In this document: piece after piece, positions 35,335-44,308 of the stretch | How the letters are laid out: every line of letters starts with the position of its first letter | Numbering within the stretch: position 1 is the first letter of the stretch | From: Haliea sp. | Lineage (GTDB): Bacteria; Pseudomonadota; Gammaproteobacteria; Pseudomonadales; Halieaceae | NCBI GenBank assembly: GCA_016704305.1 | Contig: JADJAL010000065.1 | Coordinates: 1-64,000, forward strand | DNA length: 64,000 nucleotides | Direction of reading: 5' to 3' | Made by a program: the position numbers and the translations under genes | The notes under the pieces: model-generated | Database searches by the model: none | Told to the model about the DNA's origin: nothing | Seen by the model: the letters and a program-made list of their open reading frames with translations, nothing else

Positions 35335-37287
35335 ATGTGTGGAATTACCGGCTTTATCCAGTACGGTGGCGGCTCGCAGGATGAGCTCGCGCAGCGTTGC
35401 CAACGCATGGCGGATACCATCGCCCACCGCGGCCCCGACGCGGGCGGGGTGTGGGTGGATGCCGCATATCCGCTGGCGCTGGGCCATCGCCGCCTTTCCA
35501 TCATTGACCTGTCGGATGCCGGGGCACAGCCGATGGTGTCGGCATCGGGTCGCTACGTGCTCTCGTTCAACGGCGAAGTCTATAACTTCCCCAGGCTGCG
35601 CGAACAAACCGGCGTGTCCTACCCTTTCAAAGGCCATTCCGATACCGAAGTGATCCTGGCCGCCGTGCAGCACCTGGGCGTGGAAGGCGCAATAAGCAGG
35701 CTTGAGGGCATGTTCGCGCTCGCACTGTGGGACAGGGAAGAGCACTGCCTGTGGCTGGCGCGCGATCGGGTCGGCAAAAAGCCACTCTATTACGGTTGGT
35801 GTGGCAACAGCTTCCTGTTCGGCTCGGAACTGAAGGCGCTGCGCCAGCATCCTGACTTCGAGCGCGAACTGGATCGCAACGCGCTGGGGCAGTACCTGCA
35901 GTACGGATGGGTATCTCAGCCACTGTCCATCTATAAGCATGTTCGCAAACTGCCCCCGGGGAGCTTGCTGAAAATCGCGCAGGATGCCACGCCATGGAGC
36001 GCACAGCCCACCCAGTTCTGGTCCGCCAGGAGCATCGCCGAGCACGGTGAACGCAATCGCTTCACCGGCAGTTACGCGGATGCGATCCGGCAACTGGATA
36101 CCGTGCTCAACCAGGCGGTGGCCGACCGCATGGTGGCCGATGTGGAGCTCGGCGCGCTGCTCTCCGGCGGCATTGATTCCTCGATGATCGTCGCCTTGAT
36201 GCAAAAGCACTCCGAGCGCCCGGTGAAGACCTTCAGCATCGGGTTCTGGGAGGAAAAATACAACGAGGCGGAATATGCCGCTGCCGTGGCTCGACACCTG
36301 AAAACCGATCACCACGAGATGTACGTCACGCCCGAGCAGGCACTGGACGTCGTCGAGCAGTTGCCGCACATGTACGACGAGCCGTTCGCGGACTCCTCGC
36401 AGATACCCACATACCTGGTGTGCAAACTGGCCCGCGAACAGCTGAAGGTCGTACTCACCGGCGATGGCGGCGATGAGCAGATGGCCGGATACCGGCGCTA
36501 CCGCGACTGCCTGAATCACTGGCGCGACGTACAGCGCATACCCGGCGGCGCCAGAAGCGTCGTGCAGCCACTGGCCAGCGCGCTCGGCAGCGGGAGTTGG
36601 CACTTCGCAAGAAACTATGCCAACGCCGGCAAGGACGCACCGCGCTGGACTCGCAAGCTGGGAAAAATCAGCCAGCGCTCGTGCAACTGGGCGGCGAACT
36701 CCCCACAGGAGATCCTCGCCAACAAGTTCAATAAATGCCTGGCGGTGGACCAGTTCGTACCCGGCGCAGTGACCGCATCGACACCCCTGTCCGATCCATC
36801 CTATTGGGCGGATGTGCACGATCCTCTGCTGTCGATGCTGCACTACGATTACATCGGTTACCTGGCAGACGATATTCTGGTGAAAGTGGATCGCGCCAGC
36901 ATGGCGGTCGGGCTGGAAGCCCGTGCGCCACTGCTCGATCATCGCGTGCTGGAGCTGGCCTGGTCCCTGCCGACGGGCTATCTGTTCGACGGCAAGACCG
37001 GTAAACGCGTGCTGCGGGACCTGCTCACGGAGTACGTCCCCCGCGAGCTGATCGACCGCCCAAAACGCGGCTTCAGTGTGCCAATCAAGGAATGGTTGGT
37101 CGGGCCGCTGCGGGACTGGGCCGAGGACCTGCTGTCAGAGCAGACACTGCAGGAACAGGGCGTTTTCGATGTCGCCAGCGTGCGCGATGCCTGGCATCAA
37201 CACCTGTACGGCTGGGCCAATCACTCCGAGCTGATCTGGGCGTTACTCATGTTTCAAGCGTGGTGGAGAGCACAAGCGTTCGCGTGA
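35335..37287 (+). CDS. asnB: Asparagine synthase (glutamine-hydrolysing)
   Basis: 650 residues from the ATG at 35335. The N-terminal glutaminase domain starts MCGITGFI, with Cys2 as nucleophile after Met removal, and contains AHRGPDAGG and SFNGEVYNFP. The synthetase domain has the PP-loop LLSGGIDSSM (about residue 280) and TGDGGDEQMAGYRRY. LEARAPLLDHRVLELAW and RPKRGFSVPIKEWL close the family pattern. AsnB proteins in polysaccharide clusters can amidate sugar carboxylates as well as make asparagine. This copy's position among glycosyltransferase and sphingolipid genes allows either. The longer open frame upstream overlaps the GT4 remnant and is not used. Confidence 0.92.
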   Translation: MCGITGFIQYGGGSQDELAQRCQRMADTIAHRGPDAGGVWVDAAYPLALGHRRLSIIDLSDAGAQPMVSASGRYVLSFNGEVYNFPRLREQTGVSYPFKGHSDTEVILAAVQHLGVEGAISRLEGMFALALWDREEHCLWLARDRVGKKPLYYGWCGNSFLFGSELKALRQHPDFERELDRNALGQYLQYGWVSQPLSIYKHVRKLPPGSLLKIAQDATPWSAQPTQFWSARSIAEHGERNRFTGSYADAIRQLDTVLNQAVADRMVADVELGALLSGGIDSSMIVALMQKHSERPVKTFSIGFWEEKYNEAEYAAAVARHLKTDHHEMYVTPEQALDVVEQLPHMYDEPFADSSQIPTYLVCKLAREQLKVVLTGDGGDEQMAGYRRYRDCLNHWRDVQRIPGGARSVVQPLASALGSGSWHFARNYANAGKDAPRWTRKLGKISQRSCNWAANSPQEILANKFNKCLAVDQFVPGAVTASTPLSDPSYWADVHDPLLSMLHYDYIGYLADDILVKVDRASMAVGLEARAPLLDHRVLELAWSLPTGYLFDGKTGKRVLRDLLTEYVPRELIDRPKRGFSVPIKEWLVGPLRDWAEDLLSEQTLQEQGVFDVASVRDAWHQHLYGWANHSELIWALLMFQAWWRAQAFA

Positions 37288-37840
37288 TATGAGTGCGCCA
37301 GAACGCGGTAATAATTAGCACGCATACGCGCCATTGCTCCCCTGAATACTCTCCACATCCGCGCCTGCTTGACAAAACCGGCAACACGGACTCGCACTCA
37401 CAAGGCCAGGAACTGCAGCCAATGGCAAAAACATATTTGCATAAATATCAACCAGTTGTGATTCTTTTTAAAAGTGAAATGACCGAGAAGTGCCACTGAC
37501 AATCCACGCACCATTCAGCCTCACGCCGCGCGAAAGTACGCGGGAATAATTCCCCTGCCCATTCTTGGGGATTGTTCACGCCTGCCGTTGGTATTATTTC
37601 CTATAAGGCCCAAAGCTCGAAATGCTAGCATTGTTCTCCATCAGGTAACCCTTTTTCAGGGCCTGCGCAAAGGGTGTTCGCATGTACATGACTTGCGCAA
37701 AACTCTAATAAGTGGCCCCTAGATCCAACTGGGAATTTTTTTGAACCAAGCGTCACAACTCTATTTTCCATGGGGTAGCAACGCCAGTTTTAGAAAGTTG
37801 GTACACCGGCGGAGAGTTCGTCGACAACGAGGAATCTACA
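37288..37840. other. Intergenic region of about 550 nt without a supported gene
   Basis: No convincing coding sequence is present. A 68-codon open frame at 37293-37499 lacks a ribosome-binding site and protein character. The DNA is AT-richer than the flanks and contains a weak inverted repeat (AATTCCCC...GGGGATT, about 37547-37572). It probably holds the promoter for the fatty-acyl-AMP ligase operon. A GAGGA ribosome-binding site precedes that gene's TTG start. Confidence 0.6.
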
Positions 37841-39619
37841 TTGCCACAAGCTAACGTAAACACCACGCCAACCAGCCACACGCTGCCATTTCGTGCGGCC
37901 GACTTTACCACGCTGACTGAAGCGCTTGACTATGCTGCCCAGGGCGAGACCGGCTCCAACTTCTATACTGGTCGCGGCGCCATTTATGCCAGCCTGTCTT
38001 ATGCTGAGCTGCGCGCACAAGCACTGGATCTGGCACACAAGTTACTCGGCCTGGGACTCGACAAGGGAGACCGTGTAGCGCTGGTGGCTGAAACCAACCC
38101 GGACTTCATTCGCTTCTTTTACGCCTGCCAGTACGCAGGCCTGATCCCTGTCGCACTGCCTGCTTCCGTCAAGGTCGGCGCGCACTGCGCCTATGTCGCA
38201 CAGCTGCACCTCCTGCTCGAAGCCAGCGATGCCGTTGTCGGCGTCGCATCAGAGGGCTACCTGCCGTTCCTGCAGGAAGCAAGTGCCGGCCTGAACATAC
38301 GCATGGTCGAGGCGCCCGAGGCTTTTTACGCACTGCCCGCATCCAGGCAGGATTTGCCGGTCATTGACCCGGATGATATCTCCTACATCCAGTACACCTC
38401 CGGCAGCACGCGCTTTCCGCGCGGCGTCGTGATCAAGCACCGCACCGCAATGGCTAACCTGCAAGGCATTATTGCGCACGGCCTGCAAATGAATGCCGAC
38501 GACCGCATGATGTCCTGGCTGCCGTTTTACCACGACATGGGGCTGGTTGGCTTCGTGCTGGTGCCCATGGCTGCGCAGGTGTCGATTGATTATCTGGATA
38601 CCCGCGAGTTCGCGATGCGTCCACGCCAGTGGCTGACACTGATGACACAGACGCGCGCAACCATCTCGTTCGCACCGTCCTTCGGCTACGACCTCTGCGC
38701 GCGCCGAGTCAGGCCCAGTGATATCGAAACGTACGATCTCAGCAACTGGCGCGTGGCCGGAATCGGCGCTGAGATGATCCGCCCGCAAACGCTGGAATAC
38801 TTCGCCGAAATGATGGAGCCCGCCGGCTTTGATCGCCGCGCATTCCTGGCCTGCTATGGCATGGCTGAATGCACACTGGGCATCAGTTTTTCACCCCTGT
38901 GGACTGGCTTCACCACGCATTACATCGACAGTGACCACCTCTCCGATCACCACGAAGCAGTATTGCTCGATGAGGGCGACACACAGGGTCGCGGTCGCCA
39001 TTTCGTCAACTGCGGCACTCCCATGCCTAATTTCGAAGTTGAAATCCGCGACGATAATCGCGTGCTGGAAGACTGGCAGAGCGGCGTGATCTACCTGCGC
39101 GGCCCCAGCGTCATGTCCGGCTATTTCAACCTGCCCGAAGAAACCAGCCACGCTTTGTGCGAAGACGGCTGGCTCAACACGGGCGACATCGGCTACCTGG
39201 TGGATGGCGTTCTCACCATCACAGGCCGCAAGAAAGACCTGATCATCATCCACGGCCGCAACATCTGGCCGCAGGATCTGGAGCATGTCGCTGAAACACA
39301 ACCTGAAGTCCGTTCGGGAGACGCAGTGGCGTTCTCTGCCCCCAACCGTGACGGCGACGAGCTGTGCGTGCTGATGGTGCAGTGCCGCGAAACAGATCCC
39401 GTCAAGCGCAATAATCTCGTTCGCCGCCTCACCGCCCTGGTGCGCATGGAAATGAGCCTGGATTGCTATGTAGAGCTGGTCCCGATTCACTCGCTGCCAC
39501 GCACCTCCTCTGGCAAGTTGTCCCGCGCCAAGGCACGGCTCGACTTCATCAACGGCAACGACATGGATTCGCTCGACGCCGCAGCTGAAGAAGTGCGCCT
39601 GATGGTGGCTTCAGCCTGA
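37841..39619 (+). CDS. Fatty-acyl-AMP ligase / acyl-ACP synthetase
   Basis: A 592-residue adenylate-forming enzyme. The P-loop is YTSGSTRFPRGVV (from 185). SWLPFYHDMGLVG, a FAAL-type segment, is followed by FLACYGMAECTL, DGWLNTGDIGYL and GRKKDLIIIHGRNIWPQDLE. The C-terminal catalytic Lys is in RTSSGKLSRAKAR. The WLPFYHDMGL and HGRNIWPQD motifs are typical of long-chain fatty-acyl-AMP ligases that load acyl chains onto carrier proteins. In Caulobacter a related gene next to spt is needed for ceramide synthesis. The start is TTG with a GAGGA site upstream. Its TGA overlaps the proposed CTG start of the reductase. Confidence 0.88.
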   Translation: MPQANVNTTPTSHTLPFRAADFTTLTEALDYAAQGETGSNFYTGRGAIYASLSYAELRAQALDLAHKLLGLGLDKGDRVALVAETNPDFIRFFYACQYAGLIPVALPASVKVGAHCAYVAQLHLLLEASDAVVGVASEGYLPFLQEASAGLNIRMVEAPEAFYALPASRQDLPVIDPDDISYIQYTSGSTRFPRGVVIKHRTAMANLQGIIAHGLQMNADDRMMSWLPFYHDMGLVGFVLVPMAAQVSIDYLDTREFAMRPRQWLTLMTQTRATISFAPSFGYDLCARRVRPSDIETYDLSNWRVAGIGAEMIRPQTLEYFAEMMEPAGFDRRAFLACYGMAECTLGISFSPLWTGFTTHYIDSDHLSDHHEAVLLDEGDTQGRGRHFVNCGTPMPNFEVEIRDDNRVLEDWQSGVIYLRGPSVMSGYFNLPEETSHALCEDGWLNTGDIGYLVDGVLTITGRKKDLIIIHGRNIWPQDLEHVAETQPEVRSGDAVAFSAPNRDGDELCVLMVQCRETDPVKRNNLVRRLTALVRMEMSLDCYVELVPIHSLPRTSSGKLSRAKARLDFINGNDMDSLDAAAEEVRLMVASA

Positions 39620-40554
39620 CCACGGGCGGCAGCCTGATCGCCGTTACCGGCGCAACAGGCTTTATCGGCGCAACCCTGTGCCAGCGCCTGCTGCAACAGG
39701 GTTTCCAGGTCCGCGCACTGGTCAGGAATCCTGCCAAGGCCGCCCATCTGGCTTCCCTCGGGGTAACCCTGGTAGAGGGAGACCTCGCAAATACCGCCGC
39801 CCTGCAACGCCTTTGCGCAAATTGTGATGCCGTGGTTCACGGCGCGGGCGCCGTGCGCGGGAACTCGCAGGCGGACTTCGATCAGGTGAATGTTGCGGGC
39901 ACAGCGGCCGTGCTGGAGGCGATCAGCGCACAGAGTCGCCCGCCCCGATTACTGTTGCTGTCTTCAATCGTCGCCCGGGAACCACACATTTCCTGGTACG
40001 CGCAGAGCAAATGGGCAGGCGAACAAGTCCTGCTGCAGTTTGGCGACATCGACCGTATCGTCGTGCGCCCGCCCGCCGTGTACGGCCCCGGCGACAAGGA
40101 GATGCTGCCGATATTCCAGCTCATGCAGCGCGGTATCGCGCTTGTGCCCGGCTCGCCGGAGGCGCGCATATCCCTGATTTATGTCGCGGACCTGGTGGAC
40201 GCGATCATCGCCCTGCTGCGCAGTGATGCTGCGATAGGGCAGACCTTCACAGTCTGCGACGGCACGCCGGACGGGTACGACTGGCATGAGATGGCGGCTA
40301 TTGCAGCACAGCACTGGTCGCGCCGGGTGCGCCTGTTGCGTGTCCCACACGGACTGCTGAATGCGGTTGCCGCACTGAACAGCAGACTGGCCGCCATCAC
40401 CGGCCGGGCACCGATGCTCACACCGCCCAAACTGCGCGAACTGCGCCACACGGACTGGGTGGCGGACAACAGCGCGATCACTGCGGCCACCGGCTGGACG
40501 CCTGTAGTGGGTCTGCGCGAAGGGCTGGAGCAACTCAAAATACCGACACTTTGA
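39616..40554 (+). CDS. NAD(P)-dependent epimerase/dehydratase-type reductase, CerR-like
   Basis: An extended SDR of 312 residues. The NAD(P) motif VTGATGFIGATL (10-21) and the catalytic pair in WYAQSKWAGEQ (Y-x3-K) are present, with LVRNPAKAAHLASLGV and VVRPPAVYGPGDKEM between and after. The frame holding the Rossmann motif has no ATG, GTG or TTG between its opening at 39589 and the motif. A CTG at 39616 overlaps the previous stop (CTGA), so a rare CTG start or an undetected frameshift must be assumed. The GTG at 39832 would delete the NAD-binding motif. In Caulobacter, CerR of this family reduces the ceramide 3-keto group; the same role is inferred from context. Confidence 0.78.
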   Translation: MTTGGSLIAVTGATGFIGATLCQRLLQQGFQVRALVRNPAKAAHLASLGVTLVEGDLANTAALQRLCANCDAVVHGAGAVRGNSQADFDQVNVAGTAAVLEAISAQSRPPRLLLLSSIVAREPHISWYAQSKWAGEQVLLQFGDIDRIVVRPPAVYGPGDKEMLPIFQLMQRGIALVPGSPEARISLIYVADLVDAIIALLRSDAAIGQTFTVCDGTPDGYDWHEMAAIAAQHWSRRVRLLRVPHGLLNAVAALNSRLAAITGRAPMLTPPKLRELRHTDWVADNSAITAATGWTPVVGLREGLEQLKIPTL

Positions 40555-40626
40555 CAGCGAATCGGGTGGCGATAGTACGATACAATGCCGGCCTGATTGT
40601 TACTCCCCAAATCCAGGTACCATCCG

Positions 40627-41614
40627 GTGGCAGAGTTTATTGTCGGCAATCCACTACGCAAATGGGCACGCGACCATCGCCTGCTCCGCGAGGCGCTGTG
40701 GCGCCTGGATTTTGTCGTCGTGTGGCTGGTCACAAAACTGGCGCGCCTGCTCCCCATCGACACCGCTTCCCGCTATGGCGACGCGATGGGCCGCTGGGTG
40801 GGCCCGAGACTCAAGCAGAAAACGGCGATCTACCGCGCGAATCTGGCTATCGCATTTCCCGAGTTGAGCGCTGCGGAACTGGATGCGCTGGTTATCCGCG
40901 CCTGGGGACGTTCGGGGCGGGTGATGGCGGAGTACCCGCACCTGGCAACGATACTCGCGGAGGACCAGCGCCTGCAGATCGACATTCGCGAACCCATTGA
41001 GACCTACCGCAACCCTGCCCGGCCCTGCGTCATTGTGACGGCGCACCAGAGCAACTGGGAAGTGGTGTGTTCCGCGATGGCAAAAAATGCATATCCCCAA
41101 TGCCAGCCTGTACTCGCCCCCCACGAATCCGCTACTGGATAAAATGCTGCTGGATTCGCGCCGCGCCCTGAACTGCGAACTGTTGCCGGCAGAGAACAGT
41201 GCCCGCCTCCTGATGCGCGCGCTGAAACAGGGACGGACGGCCGCCATGGTGATGGATCGACGCGTCGACGAAGGCAAACCCATACCGTTTTTTGGGCGCG
41301 CCAAGCTGTCGACGATCATGCCGGCCAAACTGGCGCTGAAGTTCGATTGCGACCTGGTGCCCGTGCAGGTGGAGCGCCTGCAGGACGCCCACTTTCGGGT
41401 CACTTTCCATCCCCCTGTGAAGCCTCGCGACCCGCACGCGGATGAGACCGACCAGGCCATCGACATGATCGAGCAGGTCAATCGCCACTTCGAGCACTGG
41501 ATTCGACAGCAACCCGAGGATTGGTTCTGCTCGAAACGCCTGTGGCCAAAACATACACTACGCGCAACCGAGGAGACCGGCCGTGACACGGACATCGATT
41601 CCTATGCAGCCTGA
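40627..41614 (+). CDS. LpxL/HtrB-family lipid acyltransferase 1 (one frameshift)
   Basis: A lysophospholipid/lipid A acyltransferase family member. It starts at a GTG (AEFIVGNPLRKWARDHRLL). The N-terminal hydrophobic segment RLDFVVVWLVTKLARLLP anchors it to the inner membrane. IVTAHQSNWE carries the HX4E catalytic motif. In a run of six A near 41085 one extra base shifts the frame; the continuation MHIPNASLYSPPTNPLLDKM, then MVMDRRVDEGKPIPFFGR and QPEDWFCSKRLWP, completes the family pattern. The product is about 328 residues if repaired. It may acylate the ceramide or a glycolipid. The fatty-acid hydroxylase start lies within its last codons. Confidence 0.8.
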
Positions 41615-42323
41615 AAAGCAACATCAATCCATACGCCTGTTCGAGAATGACTTTCTCGAGCGATTGTCCCACGTTCACCCCATCACGCCGCTGCTGATGT
41701 GGGGGCCGATCGCGCTCTGGCTGATCTGGCGCAGCTTCGCTGTATACCAGTTACCGCTGCTGCCAGTACTGGCCATCGCTGTGGCGGGAATCATGACCTG
41801 GTCGCTGACCGAGTATTGCCTGCACCGCTTTTTGTTCCATTTCCCCGCGAAGAGCAAGCTGGGCAAGTGGCTGGTGTTTCTCTTTCACGGCAACCACCAT
41901 GAAGACCCCAAGGACAAGACCCGGCTCGTGATGCCGCCCGCCGGCGCCCTGCCCATCATGGCGGTGCTGTACCTGCTGTTCGGCCTTTTCATCCCGCAGC
42001 CCTGGATCCAGCCATTCTGTGCGTTTTTTATCCTTGGCTACCTGATCTATGACTATATCCATTACTCGACGCATCACTTTCCCATGCGCAACCCGGTGGC
42101 CAAGTTCATCAAGCATTACCACCTGAAACACCACTTCTCCGGCGAGGGCGGACGCTACGGCGTCAGCTCACCGCTCTGGGACATGACCCGGTCGGGTGAT
42201 CCCGGTCGGGTACGGTCGGGCGACCGGTCGGGGCTGAGTCAACCAAAGTGCCCGAGTTTTACCTGGTTCCAAAGCGTTTGGCGCGTAGAGCGCCGAAGCT
42301 GGTCGCGGCCGCGCAGCGGGTAG
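41604..42323 (+). CDS. Fatty acid 2-hydroxylase-like membrane di-iron protein
   Basis: A fatty acid hydroxylase/sterol desaturase superfamily member (ATG 41604; GTG 41583 also in frame). Hydrophobic helices flank the histidine clusters HRFLFH, HGNHHEDP, HYSTHHFPMRN and HYHLKHHF. The spacing and NHHEDP agree with fatty acid 2-hydroxylases (FA2H/Scs7), which hydroxylate the N-acyl chain of ceramides. RYGVSSPLWD is the usual end of the family. Here the next residues run into a tandem CGGTCGGG repeat and a frame continuing to 42323 that overlaps the next gene. The true C-terminus is therefore probably near 42185-42240. Hydroxylation of the ceramide made by this locus is inferred. Confidence 0.83.
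   Translation: MQPEKQHQSIRLFENDFLERLSHVHPITPLLMWGPIALWLIWRSFAVYQLPLLPVLAIAVAGIMTWSLTEYCLHRFLFHFPAKSKLGKWLVFLFHGNHHEDPKDKTRLVMPPAGALPIMAVLYLLFGLFIPQPWIQPFCAFFILGYLIYDYIHYSTHHFPMRNPVAKFIKHYHLKHHFSGEGGRYGVSSPLWDMTRSGDPGRVRSGDRSGLSQPKCPSFTWFQSVWRVERRSWSRPRSG
42187..42232. repeat. Four tandem (C)CGGTCGGG units
   Basis: CCCGGTCGGG occurs at 42187-42196 and 42201-42210, and shorter CGGTCGGG forms at 42213-42220 and 42224-42231. They sit exactly where the hydroxylase should end and before the GTG of the next acyltransferase. Slippage here may explain the unusual hydroxylase C-terminus. Confidence 0.75.
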
Positions 42324-43179
42324 AAGCCACCGCGTTTCGTTTTGTGTTCTGGCTCATGCGCAAGCTGAGCGTTGAGCATGCCCTGCAGTTGTCTGGCTGG
42401 GCGTTTGGGCTGCTGGGCAGGTTCTCAGACAAGGCGGCAAAAGCCCGCGAAAACCTGGCGATCGCCTTCCCGACAAATCGCCGGAATGGCGCGAGCAGAC
42501 CACGCGGCAGATTTTCCGCTACCTGGGGTATTCGGCGGCGGAGTTGCTGAAACTGGAACAAATCTGGGAGCAGCGCGAACAGCGCATTGAGTTTGTGCTG
42601 GAACCAGAAGCGCTTAAACACATGGAAAGCAAACGGGCGACCGTTTTTATCACCGCACACGTGGGTGCCTGGCAGGTTGCCTCACAGGTAACACGCAAGT
42701 ATGGCTTCAAGATAAACGCTATCTTTGCGCCCGAATCCAATCCCATCATACAAGAGCTGCTGCTGGGGCTGCGCCGGTCTTTCGGGGAGCATTTAATACC
42801 CGCCGACGCCGGGCCGCGTCCGCTGCTCAAGGCATTGGGTGCCGGTGAAAGCATTATCATGGCAATGGACACGCGCCCGGACACCGGCAAGCTCCTGCCT
42901 TTTTTCGGCGTCGATGCGCTCACCAATACGAGCGCGGTCGGGCTGGCCCTGCGCACCGGCGCAGCGGTGGTCGTGTCGCGCGCCGAGCGACTCCCCGGTG
43001 GGCGCTATCGAATAACCGTCTACGATCCGCTGGTCAGCCCGCTTCCCGAGGCACCGATAAAGGAACAGGCCGTCGCCATCACCGAGATCGTGCATCGCTA
43101 TTTCGAAGACTGGATCAGGGAGTATCCAGAGCAGTGGGTGTGCCTGAAAAGGCGCTGGCCGAAAGCACACAAACTGTAG
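42248..43179 (+). CDS. LpxL/HtrB-family lipid acyltransferase 2 (one frameshift, altered catalytic motif)
   Basis: A second LpxL-like acyltransferase, starting at GTG 42248 (PEFYLVPKRLARRAP). The first frame includes GWAFGLLGRFSDKAAKAREN and LAIAFP. A one-base loss in a CCC run near 42470 shifts it to DKSPEWREQTTRQIFRYLGY, and the frame then runs to 43179. The expected HX4(D/E) motif reads ITAHVGAWQ, with Gln in place of the acidic residue. MAMDTRPDTGKLLPFFG and YPEQWVCLKRRWPK are normal. It is about 310 residues if repaired. It is adjacent to the hydroxylase and acyltransferase 1 and may act on the same lipid; the Gln could mean altered chemistry or loss of activity. Confidence 0.78.
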
Positions 43180-43317
43180 GCGTGGGGTCCGAATACACAC
43201 ACTAAAGCGCCCAATTATTTGGCCAGCCTCCAGCGGGATTGGCGTATCATACCGGGCGCTCGGCAAACAGCTTGAGCGCGATGGAAAATCACTCTAAAAG
43301 AACAGACTGCAGTCTGA

Positions 43318-44308
43318 ATGTACCCTGGGGGCGTCCTATTTTTGAATCGAAGCACAGCTCGCTTTGCAGTCTGCATCTGCACGTTCCGCCGACCTGATGG
43401 GTTACTGCGCCTGCTGGCGGGACTCGACGGGCAAGTATTCGCTGCCGTGCCACAACCGTCCGTGTGCCTGATCGTGGTGGACAATTCTCCCACCGCATCT
43501 GCTGCGGCTAGCTGCGCGGCTCACCCATCGCGCTGGCCCTTGCATTACCTGCACGAGCCTGCAACCAGGAATCTCGCATGCCCGCAATATGGCGCTGGCA
43601 GCCGTCGCCGCAGGCACCGACTTTATCGCGATGATTGACGATGACGAGGTACCGGCGCCCGACTGGCTGGACCAGTTGCTGGCTGCCCAGGCCCGCAGCG
43701 GCGCCGACGTGATCGTCGGACCGACCGCGCCAATCTTCCCGCCGGCGACACCCGGCTGGGTAGCGGCAAACAGCCTGTTCATCAAGCCCGAAAACCAGGC
43801 CAGCCTGCGCGATCTGGATCCCGACCCACCCGCTGCGACCTGCAATGTACTGGTGCGCGCAGGCCTGCTCGGCCCCGCCGGTTTGTCGTTTGAACCGGCG
43901 CTGGCGCTCTCCGGCGGCGAAGACAAACTGCTGTTCCAGTCGCTGAAACAGCACGGCCACACATTTGCCTTTGCAGCGGCGGCGCATGTCAGCGAGTGGA
44001 TTCCCCCCGAGCGCGCCACTTTCGCCTACATGTGGCGCGAGTCCTATCGCCGCGGCTGTGTAAAGTACTTTGTCAAACAACTCCTGAAATCGCGTTCCAG
44101 ACTGGGCTCACTGCGCATTGCCGTGCGCCTGGTCGTTAAATCGCTGGGGCTGATCGCGTGGCACCTGCTGCGCATGCTGGCCAAATTGGGCCGCAAGGAT
44201 CGCGCCTGGATACCGTCAGCACTGCACGTGGCCGACAGCCTGGGCACGATTGCCGGCACCTTCCAGATACCCAACCGACATTATCGACCCAAGGATGTAA
44301 AGTGCTGA
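43318..44308 (+). CDS. Family 2 glycosyltransferase (one frameshift)
   Basis: A GT2 enzyme starting at ATG 43318, with the nucleotide-binding segment ARFAVCICTFRRPDGLLRLL and CLIVVDNSPTASA. A one-base shift near 43560 restores the conserved QPGISHARNMALAAVAAG. This leads to FIAMIDDDEVPAPDWL, the DxD metal motif in extended form, and GPTAPIFPPATPGW. Later ALSGGEDKLLFQSLKQHGHT is the ED acceptor-site motif of family 2. The C-terminal basic, hydrophobic segment suggests membrane association. Its stop overlaps the O-antigen ligase-like gene start by 7 nt, so they are co-translated. The transferred sugar is unknown. Confidence 0.8.

Noticed and set aside
35317..36942. A 541-codon open frame on the minus strand opposite asnB
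   Set aside because: It is a shadow of asparagine synthase, whose plus-strand frame has Cys2, the PP-loop and complete C-terminal motifs.
37293..37499. Possible 68-codon gene after asnB
   Set aside because: No ribosome-binding site, no hydrophobic or domain pattern and no conserved residue arrangement; treated as intergenic.
39832..40554. GTG at 39832 as the start of the CerR-like gene
   Set aside because: This would remove the TGATGFIG NAD-binding motif, which is in the same frame directly upstream.
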